In this document: one piece after another, positions 32,192 to 39,536 of the stretch
How the letters are laid out: each line of letters opens with the position of its first letter
How positions within the stretch are numbered: the stretch's first letter is position 1
Source: Acetobacter persici JCM 25330
GTDB taxonomy: Bacteria; Pseudomonadota; Alphaproteobacteria; Acetobacterales; Acetobacteraceae
Direction: 5' to 3'
DNA length: 64,000 nt
Assembly: GCF_000613905.1 (NCBI RefSeq)
Contig: NZ_BAJW01000010.1
Location: 1 to 64,000, forward strand
Translations under genes and position numbers: made by a program
Notes under the pieces: model-generated
Told to the model about the DNA's origin: nothing
Databases searched by the model: none
Seen by the model: the letters and a program-made list of their open reading frames with translations, nothing else

Positions 32192-32974
32192 TTATCGGCC
32201 GGACAGGCATTGCCAGATCATGTAAGTCGCCACGCAGAAAATCACGCAGGCGAAAAAAATGGTCAGCGCGCCTTTGGATTGCGCCATGGAACGGGCCACC
32301 CGAGTCCCGAGCAGGCTGCCCAGTGCGCCACCCAGAATGAACAGTCCGGCCAGCGACCAGTCCACATAGCCGGAGATCATGTAACTGGCGGCGGTGCTGA
32401 GCCCGAAGGCGGAGACAGCGACCAGCGAGGTGCCGACGGCGTTCAGAATAGGCATGCCGGTGGAGGCAATCAGGCCGGGTACGATCAGAAAGCCGCCGCC
32501 AATCCCGAAAAAGCCGGAAAGCAGCCCGGTGCCTGCGCCATAGCCGGCCACTTTTGCGGCGTTATCCCGGTTGCAGCTTGCGCCGGGGCAGCCTTCATTC
32601 CTGCGGCCCCGCAGCATGAGAATCCCGACGCCAATCATGAGAATGGCAAAGCACAGAAGCAGTTTTTTACCATCAACAGCTTTACCAAGAGCCGCGCCGA
32701 TAAAAGCGCCCAGCACACCGCAGGAGGCAAAAATGGCGGCGCATCGCCATTTGACGGTATGGGCGCGGGCATGTTGCGCCAGCCCGACCAGCGCGTTGAT
32801 GGCAACGGCCAGTGCACTGGTGCCAATGGCGACATGCGGGTTGGCAACACCCACCAGATACACCATGAGCGGCACTGCCAGAATGGACCCCCCGCCTCCG
32901 ATAAGCCCGAGCGTAAAGCCGACCAGAGAGCCGGAAAAAATTTCCAGCCCGGTCTGTAGGAGGGGATCTGACAT
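32192..32974 (-). CDS. TauE/SafE-family sulfite exporter
   Basis: 260 aa with about eight hydrophobic stretches. The N-terminal SLVGFTLGLIGGGGSILAVPLMVYL and the repeat GLLSGFFGIGGGFLIVPGLI are the paired glycine-rich signatures of TauE/SafE (DUF81). Members export sulfite, thiosulfate or sulfonates. It lies 53 bp downstream of the persulfide dioxygenase gene, so it plausibly removes the sulfite that enzyme makes. This pairing is known from BigR-controlled operons of plant-associated bacteria. Confidence 0.9.
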   Translation of the reverse strand: MSDPLLQTGLEIFSGSLVGFTLGLIGGGGSILAVPLMVYLVGVANPHVAIGTSALAVAINALVGLAQHARAHTVKWRCAAIFASCGVLGAFIGAALGKAVDGKKLLLCFAILMIGVGILMLRGRRNEGCPGASCNRDNAAKVAGYGAGTGLLSGFFGIGGGFLIVPGLIASTGMPILNAVGTSLVAVSAFGLSTAASYMISGYVDWSLAGLFILGGALGSLLGTRVARSMAQSKGALTIFFACVIFCVATYMIWQCLSGR

Positions 32975-33027
32975 TGTCTGCTGTGTGCCTCAGGTCGGAA
33001 AGAATGGGGTGTGTGCTCGTGCGGGGT

Positions 33028-33954
33028 TCAGAGCTTGTTGATGGGGATTTTGATGTAGCTGACTCCGTTTTCTTCCGGCTCCGGCATATGGCCGCCCCGT
33101 ATGTTGATCTGCACGGAGGGCATGATGAGGTTGGGCAGGGAGAGTGTGGAGTCGCGTTTGGTGCGCATGGTCACAAAGTCTTCTTCCGGCACGCCGTCAT
33201 GCACATGGATATTATGGGCCCGTTCCGCGCCGACTGTTGTTTCCCACGCAAATTCCGTGCGGCCCGGTGCCTTGTAGTCATGGCAGAGGAAGAGGCGCGT
33301 CTGGTCCGGCAGTGTGAGCAGGCGGCGGATGGAGTGGAACAGCATCCGGGCGTCCCCGCCGGGGAAGTCCGCACGGGCGGTGCCGTAATCAGGCATGAAC
33401 AATGTGTCACCAATAAAGGCGGCATCCCCGACAACAAATGCCATGTCAGCCGGGGTGTGACCGGGGACATGCAGGGCTGTGGCCTTCAGGGAGCCAATCT
33501 GAAACTGGTCCCCATCATGAAAGAGGTGGTCAAACTGGGAGCCATCCCGTGCGAAGCGGGTGCCTGCGTTGAAGATTTTTCCAAAAACTTCCTGAACCCG
33601 CACAATATCAGCGCCGATGCCCAGCTTGCCGCCTACCTGCTCCTGCAACCAAGGGGCCGCGGAAAGATGGTCGGCATGCGCATGGGTTTCCAGTTGCCAT
33701 TCAACCTTCAGCCCCTCTGCGCGCACGTAATCAACAATCTTCCGCGCGGAGTCATACCGGGTGCGGCCGGATGCGGCGTCATAATCCAGAATGCTGTCCA
33801 CCACTGCGGCGGCTTTGGTTTCCGGGTCATGCACCACATGGCTTGCGGTGAAGGTTGCTTCATCAAAAAACGTTTTGACGATGGGCTTGTGTCCGGGTGT
33901 GCGCTCAGCGTGCAGAATCTGGGCTGTGGCAGCGGCAATAGGGGCATCCGTCAT
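33028..33954 (-). CDS. blh: Blh/ETHE1-like persulfide dioxygenase
   Basis: 308 aa, metallo-beta-lactamase fold. Metal ligands are present: LETHAHADHLSAAPWLQ near residue 95, HVPGHTPADMAF near residue 160, GDTLFMPDYGTARADFPGG near residue 180 and FLCHDYKAPGR near residue 225. DYGTARADFPGG is the ETHE1/Blh-specific variant. It would oxidise glutathione persulfide to sulfite. No rhodanese domain is fused. It is the first gene of blh-tauE and divergent from peroxiredoxin-arsR over a 108-bp region with a shared operator. Confidence 0.92.
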   Translation of the reverse strand: MTDAPIAAATAQILHAERTPGHKPIVKTFFDEATFTASHVVHDPETKAAAVVDSILDYDAASGRTRYDSARKIVDYVRAEGLKVEWQLETHAHADHLSAAPWLQEQVGGKLGIGADIVRVQEVFGKIFNAGTRFARDGSQFDHLFHDGDQFQIGSLKATALHVPGHTPADMAFVVGDAAFIGDTLFMPDYGTARADFPGGDARMLFHSIRRLLTLPDQTRLFLCHDYKAPGRTEFAWETTVGAERAHNIHVHDGVPEEDFVTMRTKRDSTLSLPNLIMPSVQINIRGGHMPEPEENGVSYIKIPINKL

Positions 33955-34003
33955 AAGGAGCGTCCTTGTTAGTTTCTAATTTAATTTAAACCTGTATCTT
34001 CAT

Positions 34004-34034
34004 TTTCATTAAATACGAAACCATCTTGCGTCAA
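34004..34034. promoter_or_regulatory. Operator and promoter in the blh/peroxiredoxin divergent region
   Basis: TTTCAT (34004-34009), five bases, ACGAAA (34015-34020): an inverted repeat with one mismatch and the same half-site and spacing as the cydD operator. On the minus strand TTGACG (34029-34034) is a -35 box; a 17-bp spacer puts a weak TAATGA -10 inside the operator. A plus-strand promoter for peroxiredoxin was not resolved. Confidence 0.62.
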
Positions 34035-34062
34035 GGATAGTAATCCGCGTAAGTAACGCAGC

Positions 34063-34721
34063 ATGAGCGATCCTACGTTTGAAGCATGTCCTCTTTTTCA
34101 GGCTCCCGCACCTCTCAAGATTGGTGATGCGGCCCCGGATTTTGTAGCGCGGACCACACAGGGGGACCTGACTTTAAGCAATCTGCGCGGGCACTGGGTG
34201 ATCCTGTTCTCCCATCCGGCGGATTTTACGCCCGTATGCACCAGTGAGTTTATTGCTTTTGCCAAGGCGGAACCGCAGTTCCGGGCCATGAACTGCGCGC
34301 TGGTCGGGCTGTCGATTGATAGTCTGCCCTCGCATCTGGCGTGGGTGGATGCCATCCGGGCGCAGTTTGGCGTGGTGGTTCCGTTCCCGGTGGTGGAAGA
34401 CCCATCCATGGTTATTGGCCGGGCCTATGGCATGCTGGATGTTACAGCCCAGAGCAGTGCGACGGTCCGGGCTGTCTACGTTATTGATCCGGACGGCATT
34501 GTGCGGGCCATTACATGGTACCCCATGACCGTCGGGCGTTCCGTCATGGACTGATGCGTTTGCTGGCGGCCCTGCAACGGGTGGCGGAAGGCGATGTGCT
34601 GACGCCGGAAGGCTGGATGCCGGGGGATGATGTTGTAAGCCCCGCAGCCCAGACGCAGGATGCGGTGGCTGAGGCCGGGCCTGCGTGGTTCATGGCGCTC
34701 CAGCAGGACGCAAAGGCGTGA
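34063..34721 (+). CDS. Peroxiredoxin, AhpC/TSA Prx6-like (one frame break)
   Basis: 219 aa after repair. It has the peroxidatic Cys in HPADFTPVCTSEF (near residue 59), VGLSIDSLPSHLAW, and the Prx6-type C-terminal domain (ITWYPMTVGRSVDGLMRLL ... TPEGWMPGDDVV). It reduces H2O2, organic peroxides or possibly persulfides using thiols. The frame breaks near 34545, where CCGTCATGG needs a G (GTCGATGG). The stop overlaps the GTG of the arsR-type gene (GTGA), so the two are translationally coupled. Confidence 0.9.
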
Positions 34722-35140
34722 GTGGGCTTTCGTTCGATATGGCGAAGCAGCTTGTGGAGCGGCTGAAGCTGTTTGCACAACCGCAGCGCCTGATGATTCT
34801 GGATGCGTTACTGGGTGGCGCTCTGGCTGTGAGCGAACTGGAAAGCCGGACCGGTATTGGCCAGCCGACTCTCAGCCAGCAACTGGGCACCTTGCGGCGT
34901 GCCGCCATTATTGTGCCGCGCCGAGAGTCCCGCACCATTTACTACAGTCTGGCCAATGATGATGAAGTGCTGCGGGCGCGGGCCTTGATTGCCCTGCTGC
35001 GGGAAGACCGTATGGCGTTGCCGCTGTTGCAGGAAGTTTCTGAACGGCGCGGCACGCCGCCAGCCCGGATAAAACCGCCAGAAGAAGGGGGCGCGCAGTT
35101 TGCGTTTATCCGCCCCGGTCTTTCTGCAATCTCTGGTTGA
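34718..35140 (+). CDS. ArsR-family repressor, BigR/SqrR-like but cysteine-free
   Basis: 140 aa from the GTG overlapping the peroxiredoxin stop; an ATG at 34739 is the alternative. The winged helix matches BigR: LKLFAQPQRLMILDALL, then GIGQPTLSQQLGTLRRAAII, wing RRESRTIYYSL. BigR and SqrR sense persulfide through two cysteines (about positions 42 and 108); here the first is Asp (RLMILDALL), the second region is ALIALLRED, and the whole protein has no Cys. A ~40-residue Pro/Arg/Gly-rich C-terminal extension is added. The targets are probably the TTTCAT-N5-ATGAAA sites. Confidence 0.88.
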   Translation: MSGLSFDMAKQLVERLKLFAQPQRLMILDALLGGALAVSELESRTGIGQPTLSQQLGTLRRAAIIVPRRESRTIYYSLANDDEVLRARALIALLREDRMALPLLQEVSERRGTPPARIKPPEEGGAQFAFIRPGLSAISG

Positions 35141-35162
35141 ATTTGCGCTTTTAGAAATCACT

Positions 35163-35219
35163 CCGGACGTAAGTGTCCGGAAAAAAAGGGGCACACCCCG
35201 GAATACAAGATGTGTCCCT
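35163..35219. terminator. Hairpins between convergent arsR and antiporter genes
   Basis: CCGGAC/GTCCGG (35163-35180) is followed by A7 and a second hairpin with arms GGGGCACA and TGTGTCCC (to 35219). On the minus strand the second hairpin precedes T7 and probably ends the antiporter transcript. Confidence 0.55.
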
Positions 35220-35234
35220 CCTCACTGAATGCCC

Positions 35235-36454
35235 TCAGCGTGTGGTGGCCTCGGGTGCTTTCGGGGCAACCAGCCGGAAGAGCGGGCCAGTCAGCACCGT
35301 AGAAATCACCGCCAGCACCATCAGGGATGCAAAGGCAAATTCGGAAATCATCCCCTGCTGATGCAGAATGGTGGCGGCTACAATTTCCATCAGGCCCTTG
35401 CACTGTAACAGCGCCCCGATACTAAGCCGGAGCCTGCTGTTAAGGCCTGCGGCGGGCGGAAACAGAAAGACCGCGCCAATCTTGGTGATAACCGAGAGAA
35501 CAACGAGCATCAGTGAGGCAATGACGGATGGCCACGTCAGGGCGTCTCCATCAATATGCAGCCCGCTATGGCCGAAGAACATGGGCGCAAGCCAGATTAG
35601 TGAGAAGGTACCAACCTGTTCCACTGGCAGGCGGCGCACCCAGCTTGGCGGCATGATAGCCCCGGCAAAATACGCCCCGATCAGCTCATGCAGCCCAAGC
35701 TGCATACTGGCCCATGATCCGCCGCCAGATAAATGGGGACAGCCAGCCAGATAACCCAGAGCGGAGGGTGTTTGAGGTTACGGGTGGCCCAGCTTCCCGC
35801 AAGCGCCAGCCCGGCCAGCAGGGCAATGGCGACAAACTCCAGCCCGGTCCAGCCCTTCAGGCTTGCAGAGCCTTTCGCGACAAATTGCAGCGCGGCGAGG
35901 CCAATCCACAGGGCGGCATCATCCACGACGGCCAGTTTGAGGGCCAGATGGCCGATGGGCCGGTGGCTCGGTGACAGCTCACGCACCACGCCAATCAGCA
36001 CTGGCAGGGCGCTGACGGCCATGCACAGCCCGACCGATAGGGCGCCAATAAGCGGGGTTGTATGCGGCGGTGTCCAGCCACGCAGGGGCAGGAAGAAATA
36101 ATAGACCAGTACGGAGCCGATCAGGAACGGACCTGCAAGTGCTACCAGCGCGCCGCCCAGCAAACGGCCCAGCGAGGGCGTGGGCAGAGGGTCATCCTGC
36201 TCTTTTCCGGGGGTCTGCCACATTTCCAGCCCGGCCGTGAAGGCAAGGATCAGCACAGCCACCCAGCCTATGGAGGTGCCATACAGAGAGGGGATGCCGA
36301 GGTTTTGCACAGGGGCATGCGTGACGGCTAAAAGAATGCCGACAAGAATCGGGATTACGGCAATAGGAATAGTTTTATTAATCAGGCGCCAGAACCCCCA
36401 TGGCACCAGAACAAATATGATCACATCAGCAAAAAGTGCTAAAATTTTCGGCAT
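35235..36454 (-). CDS. CPA2-family cation/proton antiporter (one frame break)
   Basis: 406 aa after repair, with about 11-12 hydrophobic segments and no TrkA-N domain. HLALKLAVVDDAALWIGL near residue 175 carries the paired aspartates of Na+/H+-type CPA antiporters, and LGLHELIGAYFAGAIMP matches the family's later helix motif. The frame breaks near 35709; one base after GGGCC restores DHGPSMQLGLHEL. It probably exchanges Na+ or K+ for H+, relevant to an acid-producing cell. Its leader contains ATGAAAATGAAGA, also seen in the blh leader. Confidence 0.86.
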
Positions 36455-36826
36455 ACGCTGATCCTGCCTTTCTTCTTCATTTTCATCTTTATTATATGAG
36501 AAGACGCAGAAAGTGAAACAATATTGAAAAAAGTTAATAATTTTGGGTTTATGAGTGTTAATGCTGAGAAGGCTTTTGGTTCTGTGATTGATTTCTTTAA
36601 AATATCGTTCCGATACTGAATTTTATTTAAGAGTCTGACTTTTATTGCTGAACAGCGTGAAGACTGGCAGCGCATGACTGGTGTAAAAGCCATGCAGAGA
36701 GTGATGGGGGGCGTGGACCGGGAAGGATTGGAAACAGACAGACTGCGCTGCTATCCTGCTCTTTCACGCCAGTCTTCTCCAGAGTGTGACCAATTTTTGA
36801 GACGTGCTGTACAGGGTTGATCTGTT
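36455..36826. other. Gene-free spacer
   Basis: 372 bp. The minus-strand side holds an AT-rich antiporter leader with a TATAAT-like element near 36495-36500 and an imperfect TTCTCAT ... ATGAAAA repeat. The rest is AT-rich near 36520-36620 with no supportable gene. Confidence 0.4.
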
Positions 36827-37387
36827 GTGCCAGACAAAAATGCTGAAAAAACCAGTGGAACGCCAGAGGCTCTTCTGACGTATGAAACACCTCTGTTGCT
36901 CGCGGAGCAGAAACCCACAAAACTGGGTAAGCTGAAAGCCGGAGCAAAAGCGGCTGGCCAGAAAGCAGATGCGCTCCGCAGAAAAGTGGTGGAGACATAC
37001 CGGCCCAAAGCCGAGCTTTCCAGACGGGTCCTGAAAAAATACAGGCCTTATATTGATAAGGCGGTTTTAATGGTCGCTGTTGTTGCGGCCAGTGAAGTGC
37101 TGAATGACCGTGAAAAAATGGAAGCGGTTTATCGGTGGGTGCTCAAACTGGTGCCCTCTTCCATCCGGTTGTTTCTGCCGGAAAAAATTCTGTTCAACAC
37201 GCTCTGGTTTGTAAAAGATGATCTGATTAAGAGATTTTACGAGTACAGAGAAAAGCTTGCTTCATCTGGTGAGAGTAAAGAAGAAATACAGCGCCTGACG
37301 CATGAAGCGGATCAGTCCATTCAGAAGAGAGAGCAGGCAGAGGAGGCTTCAGGCGAAGAACTGCCGGCGGCAACTCTCAAAGACTGA
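36827..37387 (+). CDS. Hypothetical protein with basic N-terminal half
   Basis: 186 aa from a GTG; upstream of it the frame is closed by TGA. I do not recognise a family. Residues 28-75 are rich in Lys/Arg/Ala (KLGKLKAGAKAAGQKADALRR), followed by a weakly hydrophobic AVLMVAVVAASEVL near residue 80, a Trp/Phe-containing middle (VYRWVLKLVPSSIRLFLPEKIL), and a Glu/Lys-rich probable coiled-coil C-terminus. It could be a membrane-associated or nucleoid-associated protein. Codon use looks like the neighbours, which supports a real gene. It stands alone next to the intron-containing tRNA. Confidence 0.7.
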   Translation: MPDKNAEKTSGTPEALLTYETPLLLAEQKPTKLGKLKAGAKAAGQKADALRRKVVETYRPKAELSRRVLKKYRPYIDKAVLMVAVVAASEVLNDREKMEAVYRWVLKLVPSSIRLFLPEKILFNTLWFVKDDLIKRFYEYREKLASSGESKEEIQRLTHEADQSIQKREQAEEASGEELPAATLKD

Positions 37388-37416
37388 CATAACATGCTGA
37401 GGCCGAAGCCGGTGTC

Positions 37417-37746
37417 TGGTGTCCGCGACGGGATTCGAACCCATGGCCCCAGGATTCATCCCACTTCGGTTTTCACCGCCCCCCGGCTTTGCTCCCTTTA
37501 AAAGGGGCCGGGTGTTCGTGGTCTGGACTGTCCCTTTGCCGTAAGCCGTTTCCGGCTCGTAGGCACCGCCCGTCCAGTCTCTACACCTTCCGGCTCTGTT
37601 GCCAGAGCACAGCTTGGCTCGGGATCGGCACGGCAAAAGCTTGCCAGAGCGTTCCCCGAATTTGAGCGGATACACCATGAAGTTTCCCGTCATGGCGCCC
37701 AATTACCTTAGGAATCCTGTGCTCTATCCTGCTGAGCTACGCGGAC
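37417..37746 (-). tRNA. tRNA-Arg (anticodon CCT) interrupted by a group I intron
   Basis: Exon 1 (37710-37746) gives acceptor GTCCGCG, D-arm GCTC...GAGC and CAGGATTCCT. Exon 2 (37417-37456) gives AATCCTG, T-arm ATGGG-TTCGAAT-CCCGT, acceptor CGCGGAC, discriminator A and encoded CCA. Joined, the anticodon arm is CAGGA-TTCCTAA-TCCTG with anticodon CCT, and the tRNA is 77 nt. The intron sits directly after the third anticodon base. Confidence 0.95.
37457..37709 (-). ncRNA. Self-splicing group I intron (IC3-like) in tRNA-Arg(CCU)
   Basis: 253 nt, no ORF. Conserved core elements are visible in order on the minus strand: P-like AAATTCGGGGAACGC, Q-like GATCCCGAGCCAAGC, R-like GGAAGGTGTAGAGACTGGAC, and S-like GGGACAGTCCAGACC. 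These closely resemble the cores of cyanobacterial tRNA-Leu and proteobacterial tRNA introns. The exon before it ends in U and the intron ends in G, as required. Group I introns at tRNA-Arg(CCU) are known from Agrobacterium. I could not fix the internal guide sequence pairing by eye. Confidence 0.92.
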
Positions 37747-37798
37747 ACACCCCTCTGTCTATACTGAAAGCCCCCGGCCGGAGCAAGGGCAAGAGCCT

Positions 37799-38813
37799 CT
37801 AGCGCCGGGCGGCCAACACCGCGCGGGCCGCAAGTCCGGCCACATAGCGTTTGCACAGCAGGGCATCCGGCGCGCCGGTCTGTTTGCAGGACAGTTCCAG
37901 CGCCTGTGTTTCCTGCACCGCTTTGGTCAGGGCGGCCAGCGGCCACAGATCCACCGCGCGGTTAAAGCTGTTGGTGCGCTTAAAAAAGACCGGGGGTCTC
38001 AGGGCTTTGATGGCATCGCTCCGACCTGCCCCGTCCGCCATGGCCCGCCCGCACCCGCCGCAGGCGGTGCAGGTGAGAGAGAAAGGTGCGGGCTATGGCA
38101 ATCGGGCTGATGCCTTCCGCCAGTGCGCGTTCAATGGCCAGATCAGCCTCTGTCCGGCGGCCTTCCGTCGCGGCAAAAGCGGCATCCTCCACAGAGACAC
38201 TTCCCGCATCCCCAATGCAGGCATGCACATCTTCCAGAGAAAGTGTGCCGCTGTCACCCGCATACAGGGCCAGCTTTTCTACCTCGCTGCGGGCTGCGCT
38301 CCGGTCAGCCCCCAGCCTGCCTGTCAGCCAGTGGAGTGCATCCGGGTCAATCCGTACAGTGTGGCTGGCCAGCATCTGGGTGATGGTCGCTTCCAGTGTG
38401 CGGCCTTCCTCCGGGTAGCAGCCAACACTGGCGCAGTCTTCACGCTTTTCCAGCAGGGCGCGCAGTTTGGAGCGGGAGGGCAGGCCGGGTGCTTCCAGCA
38501 CCACCAGGGTATCGGTCTTCTGCTCCAGCACATGCGTCACGGCTTTGAGCAGGGTATCTCCAGCATCGCGTACCCGCACGGCCCGGCGTCCGCCCATCAG
38601 GGAAAAGGCGGTTGCTTCCTCTTCCAGCCGGTCATGCGTTTCCTTGTCCAGAACCGCGACGCGGAACGGATCATCCACAGACCCGACAATCTGCCTGACA
38701 GCATCCTGCGCCCGCTCCCGGATCAGCCCCGTATCCTCACCATGCAGCAGAATAATCCGCCAGGCACCGGGGTCCCGGGTTACACGGGGCAGGCTGCGGG
38801 CATCAATCTTCAT
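37799..38813 (-). CDS. holA: DNA polymerase III delta subunit (one frame break)
   Basis: 337 aa after repair. The N-terminus MKIDARSLPRVTRDPGAWRIILLHGEDTGLIRERA is typical HolA, followed by FSLMGGRRAVRVRDAGD and LTGRLGADRSAARSEVEKLALY, the delta-family domain II/III block. It opens the sliding clamp in the clamp loader. At 38043-38045 (GGCC) one extra C shifts the frame; removing it joins RRVRAG to MADGAGRSDAIKALRPPVFF. It is the third gene of leuS-lptE-holA, an arrangement common in alphaproteobacteria, 27 bp after lptE. Confidence 0.92.
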
Positions 38814-38840
38814 GGCGCAGCACCCTGCCTGCGGCCGCCG

Positions 38841-39536
38841 TTACAGGCCACCGGTCTGGCTTGGGGCCCCACGGCCTGTGGCCATATCCGGGATGGCATC
38901 ATCCCCTTCCTGCTCCATTGGCGCATCCTTTTCAGAATTCGGGATGGCATTGGGCATGGGGTAGAAGGCCTTGCCCTGCGTGCGTTTTTGCGCCGGAGTG
39001 GCCTGTGTGCGGAACCACGTTGCCACCTGCTGCGTGACCTGATCCGCCAGCGTTTTGGCAACGCGGCCTGTCGTGGTCTCGTTATTCAGGGTCTGGGCAA
39101 AATACTGTTCGTAGGTGGAGGTATAGCCATCCAGCGCTGAGGCATCCCCCTGCGCCAGCATCCTTGGATATTGTTCAACAGTATACAGCGTCCAGTGGGC
39201 GTGCCCGTTCATCCGCACGCGGCCGGAGGTGTTGTCCGAGTGGATGTCCAGAGATTCATAGCTGATGGAAGGCTGGACAACCAGTTTATAGCCTTCCGGA
39301 TCTTCCGGCCCGTCTCCCGCCATGTTCTGTTGCAGCGCCAGACGGACCTGCTGGCCCATACGTTCAGGAATATTGGCGACGTAGACGCGCTTGAGTTCCG
39401 CGTTGATCTGCGGCGCATCCTCGCGCTCACCATAGAGTGGCTGAAAGCCGCACCCGCCCAGCGCAAGAGGAGCCCCCAGCAGCAGAACTGCCAGAGAACT
39501 ACTGAACAGAGTTTGCGTGAAGCGGGATCTGGACAT
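38841..39536 (-). CDS. lptE: LPS-assembly lipoprotein LptE
   Basis: 231 aa. A signal peptide ends in the lipobox LALGGC (Cys near residue 29), then GFQPLYGERED, the LptE opening. It plugs and assists LptD in placing LPS in the outer membrane. The Gln/Pro/Glu-rich C-terminal ~50 residues are likely disordered. The ATG overlaps the leuS stop by one base (TGATG), indicating coupling. Confidence 0.93.
   Translation of the reverse strand: MSRSRFTQTLFSSSLAVLLLGAPLALGGCGFQPLYGEREDAPQINAELKRVYVANIPERMGQQVRLALQQNMAGDGPEDPEGYKLVVQPSISYESLDIHSDNTSGRVRMNGHAHWTLYTVEQYPRMLAQGDASALDGYTSTYEQYFAQTLNNETTTGRVAKTLADQVTQQVATWFRTQATPAQKRTQGKAFYPMPNAIPNSEKDAPMEQEGDDAIPDMATGRGAPSQTGGL

Noticed and set aside
37417-37746. 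Possible tmRNA (ssrA) because two tRNA-like ends are about 330 bases apart
   Set aside because: The two halves form a complete tRNA with D-arm and anticodon arm, and the middle has group I core elements and no tag reading frame.
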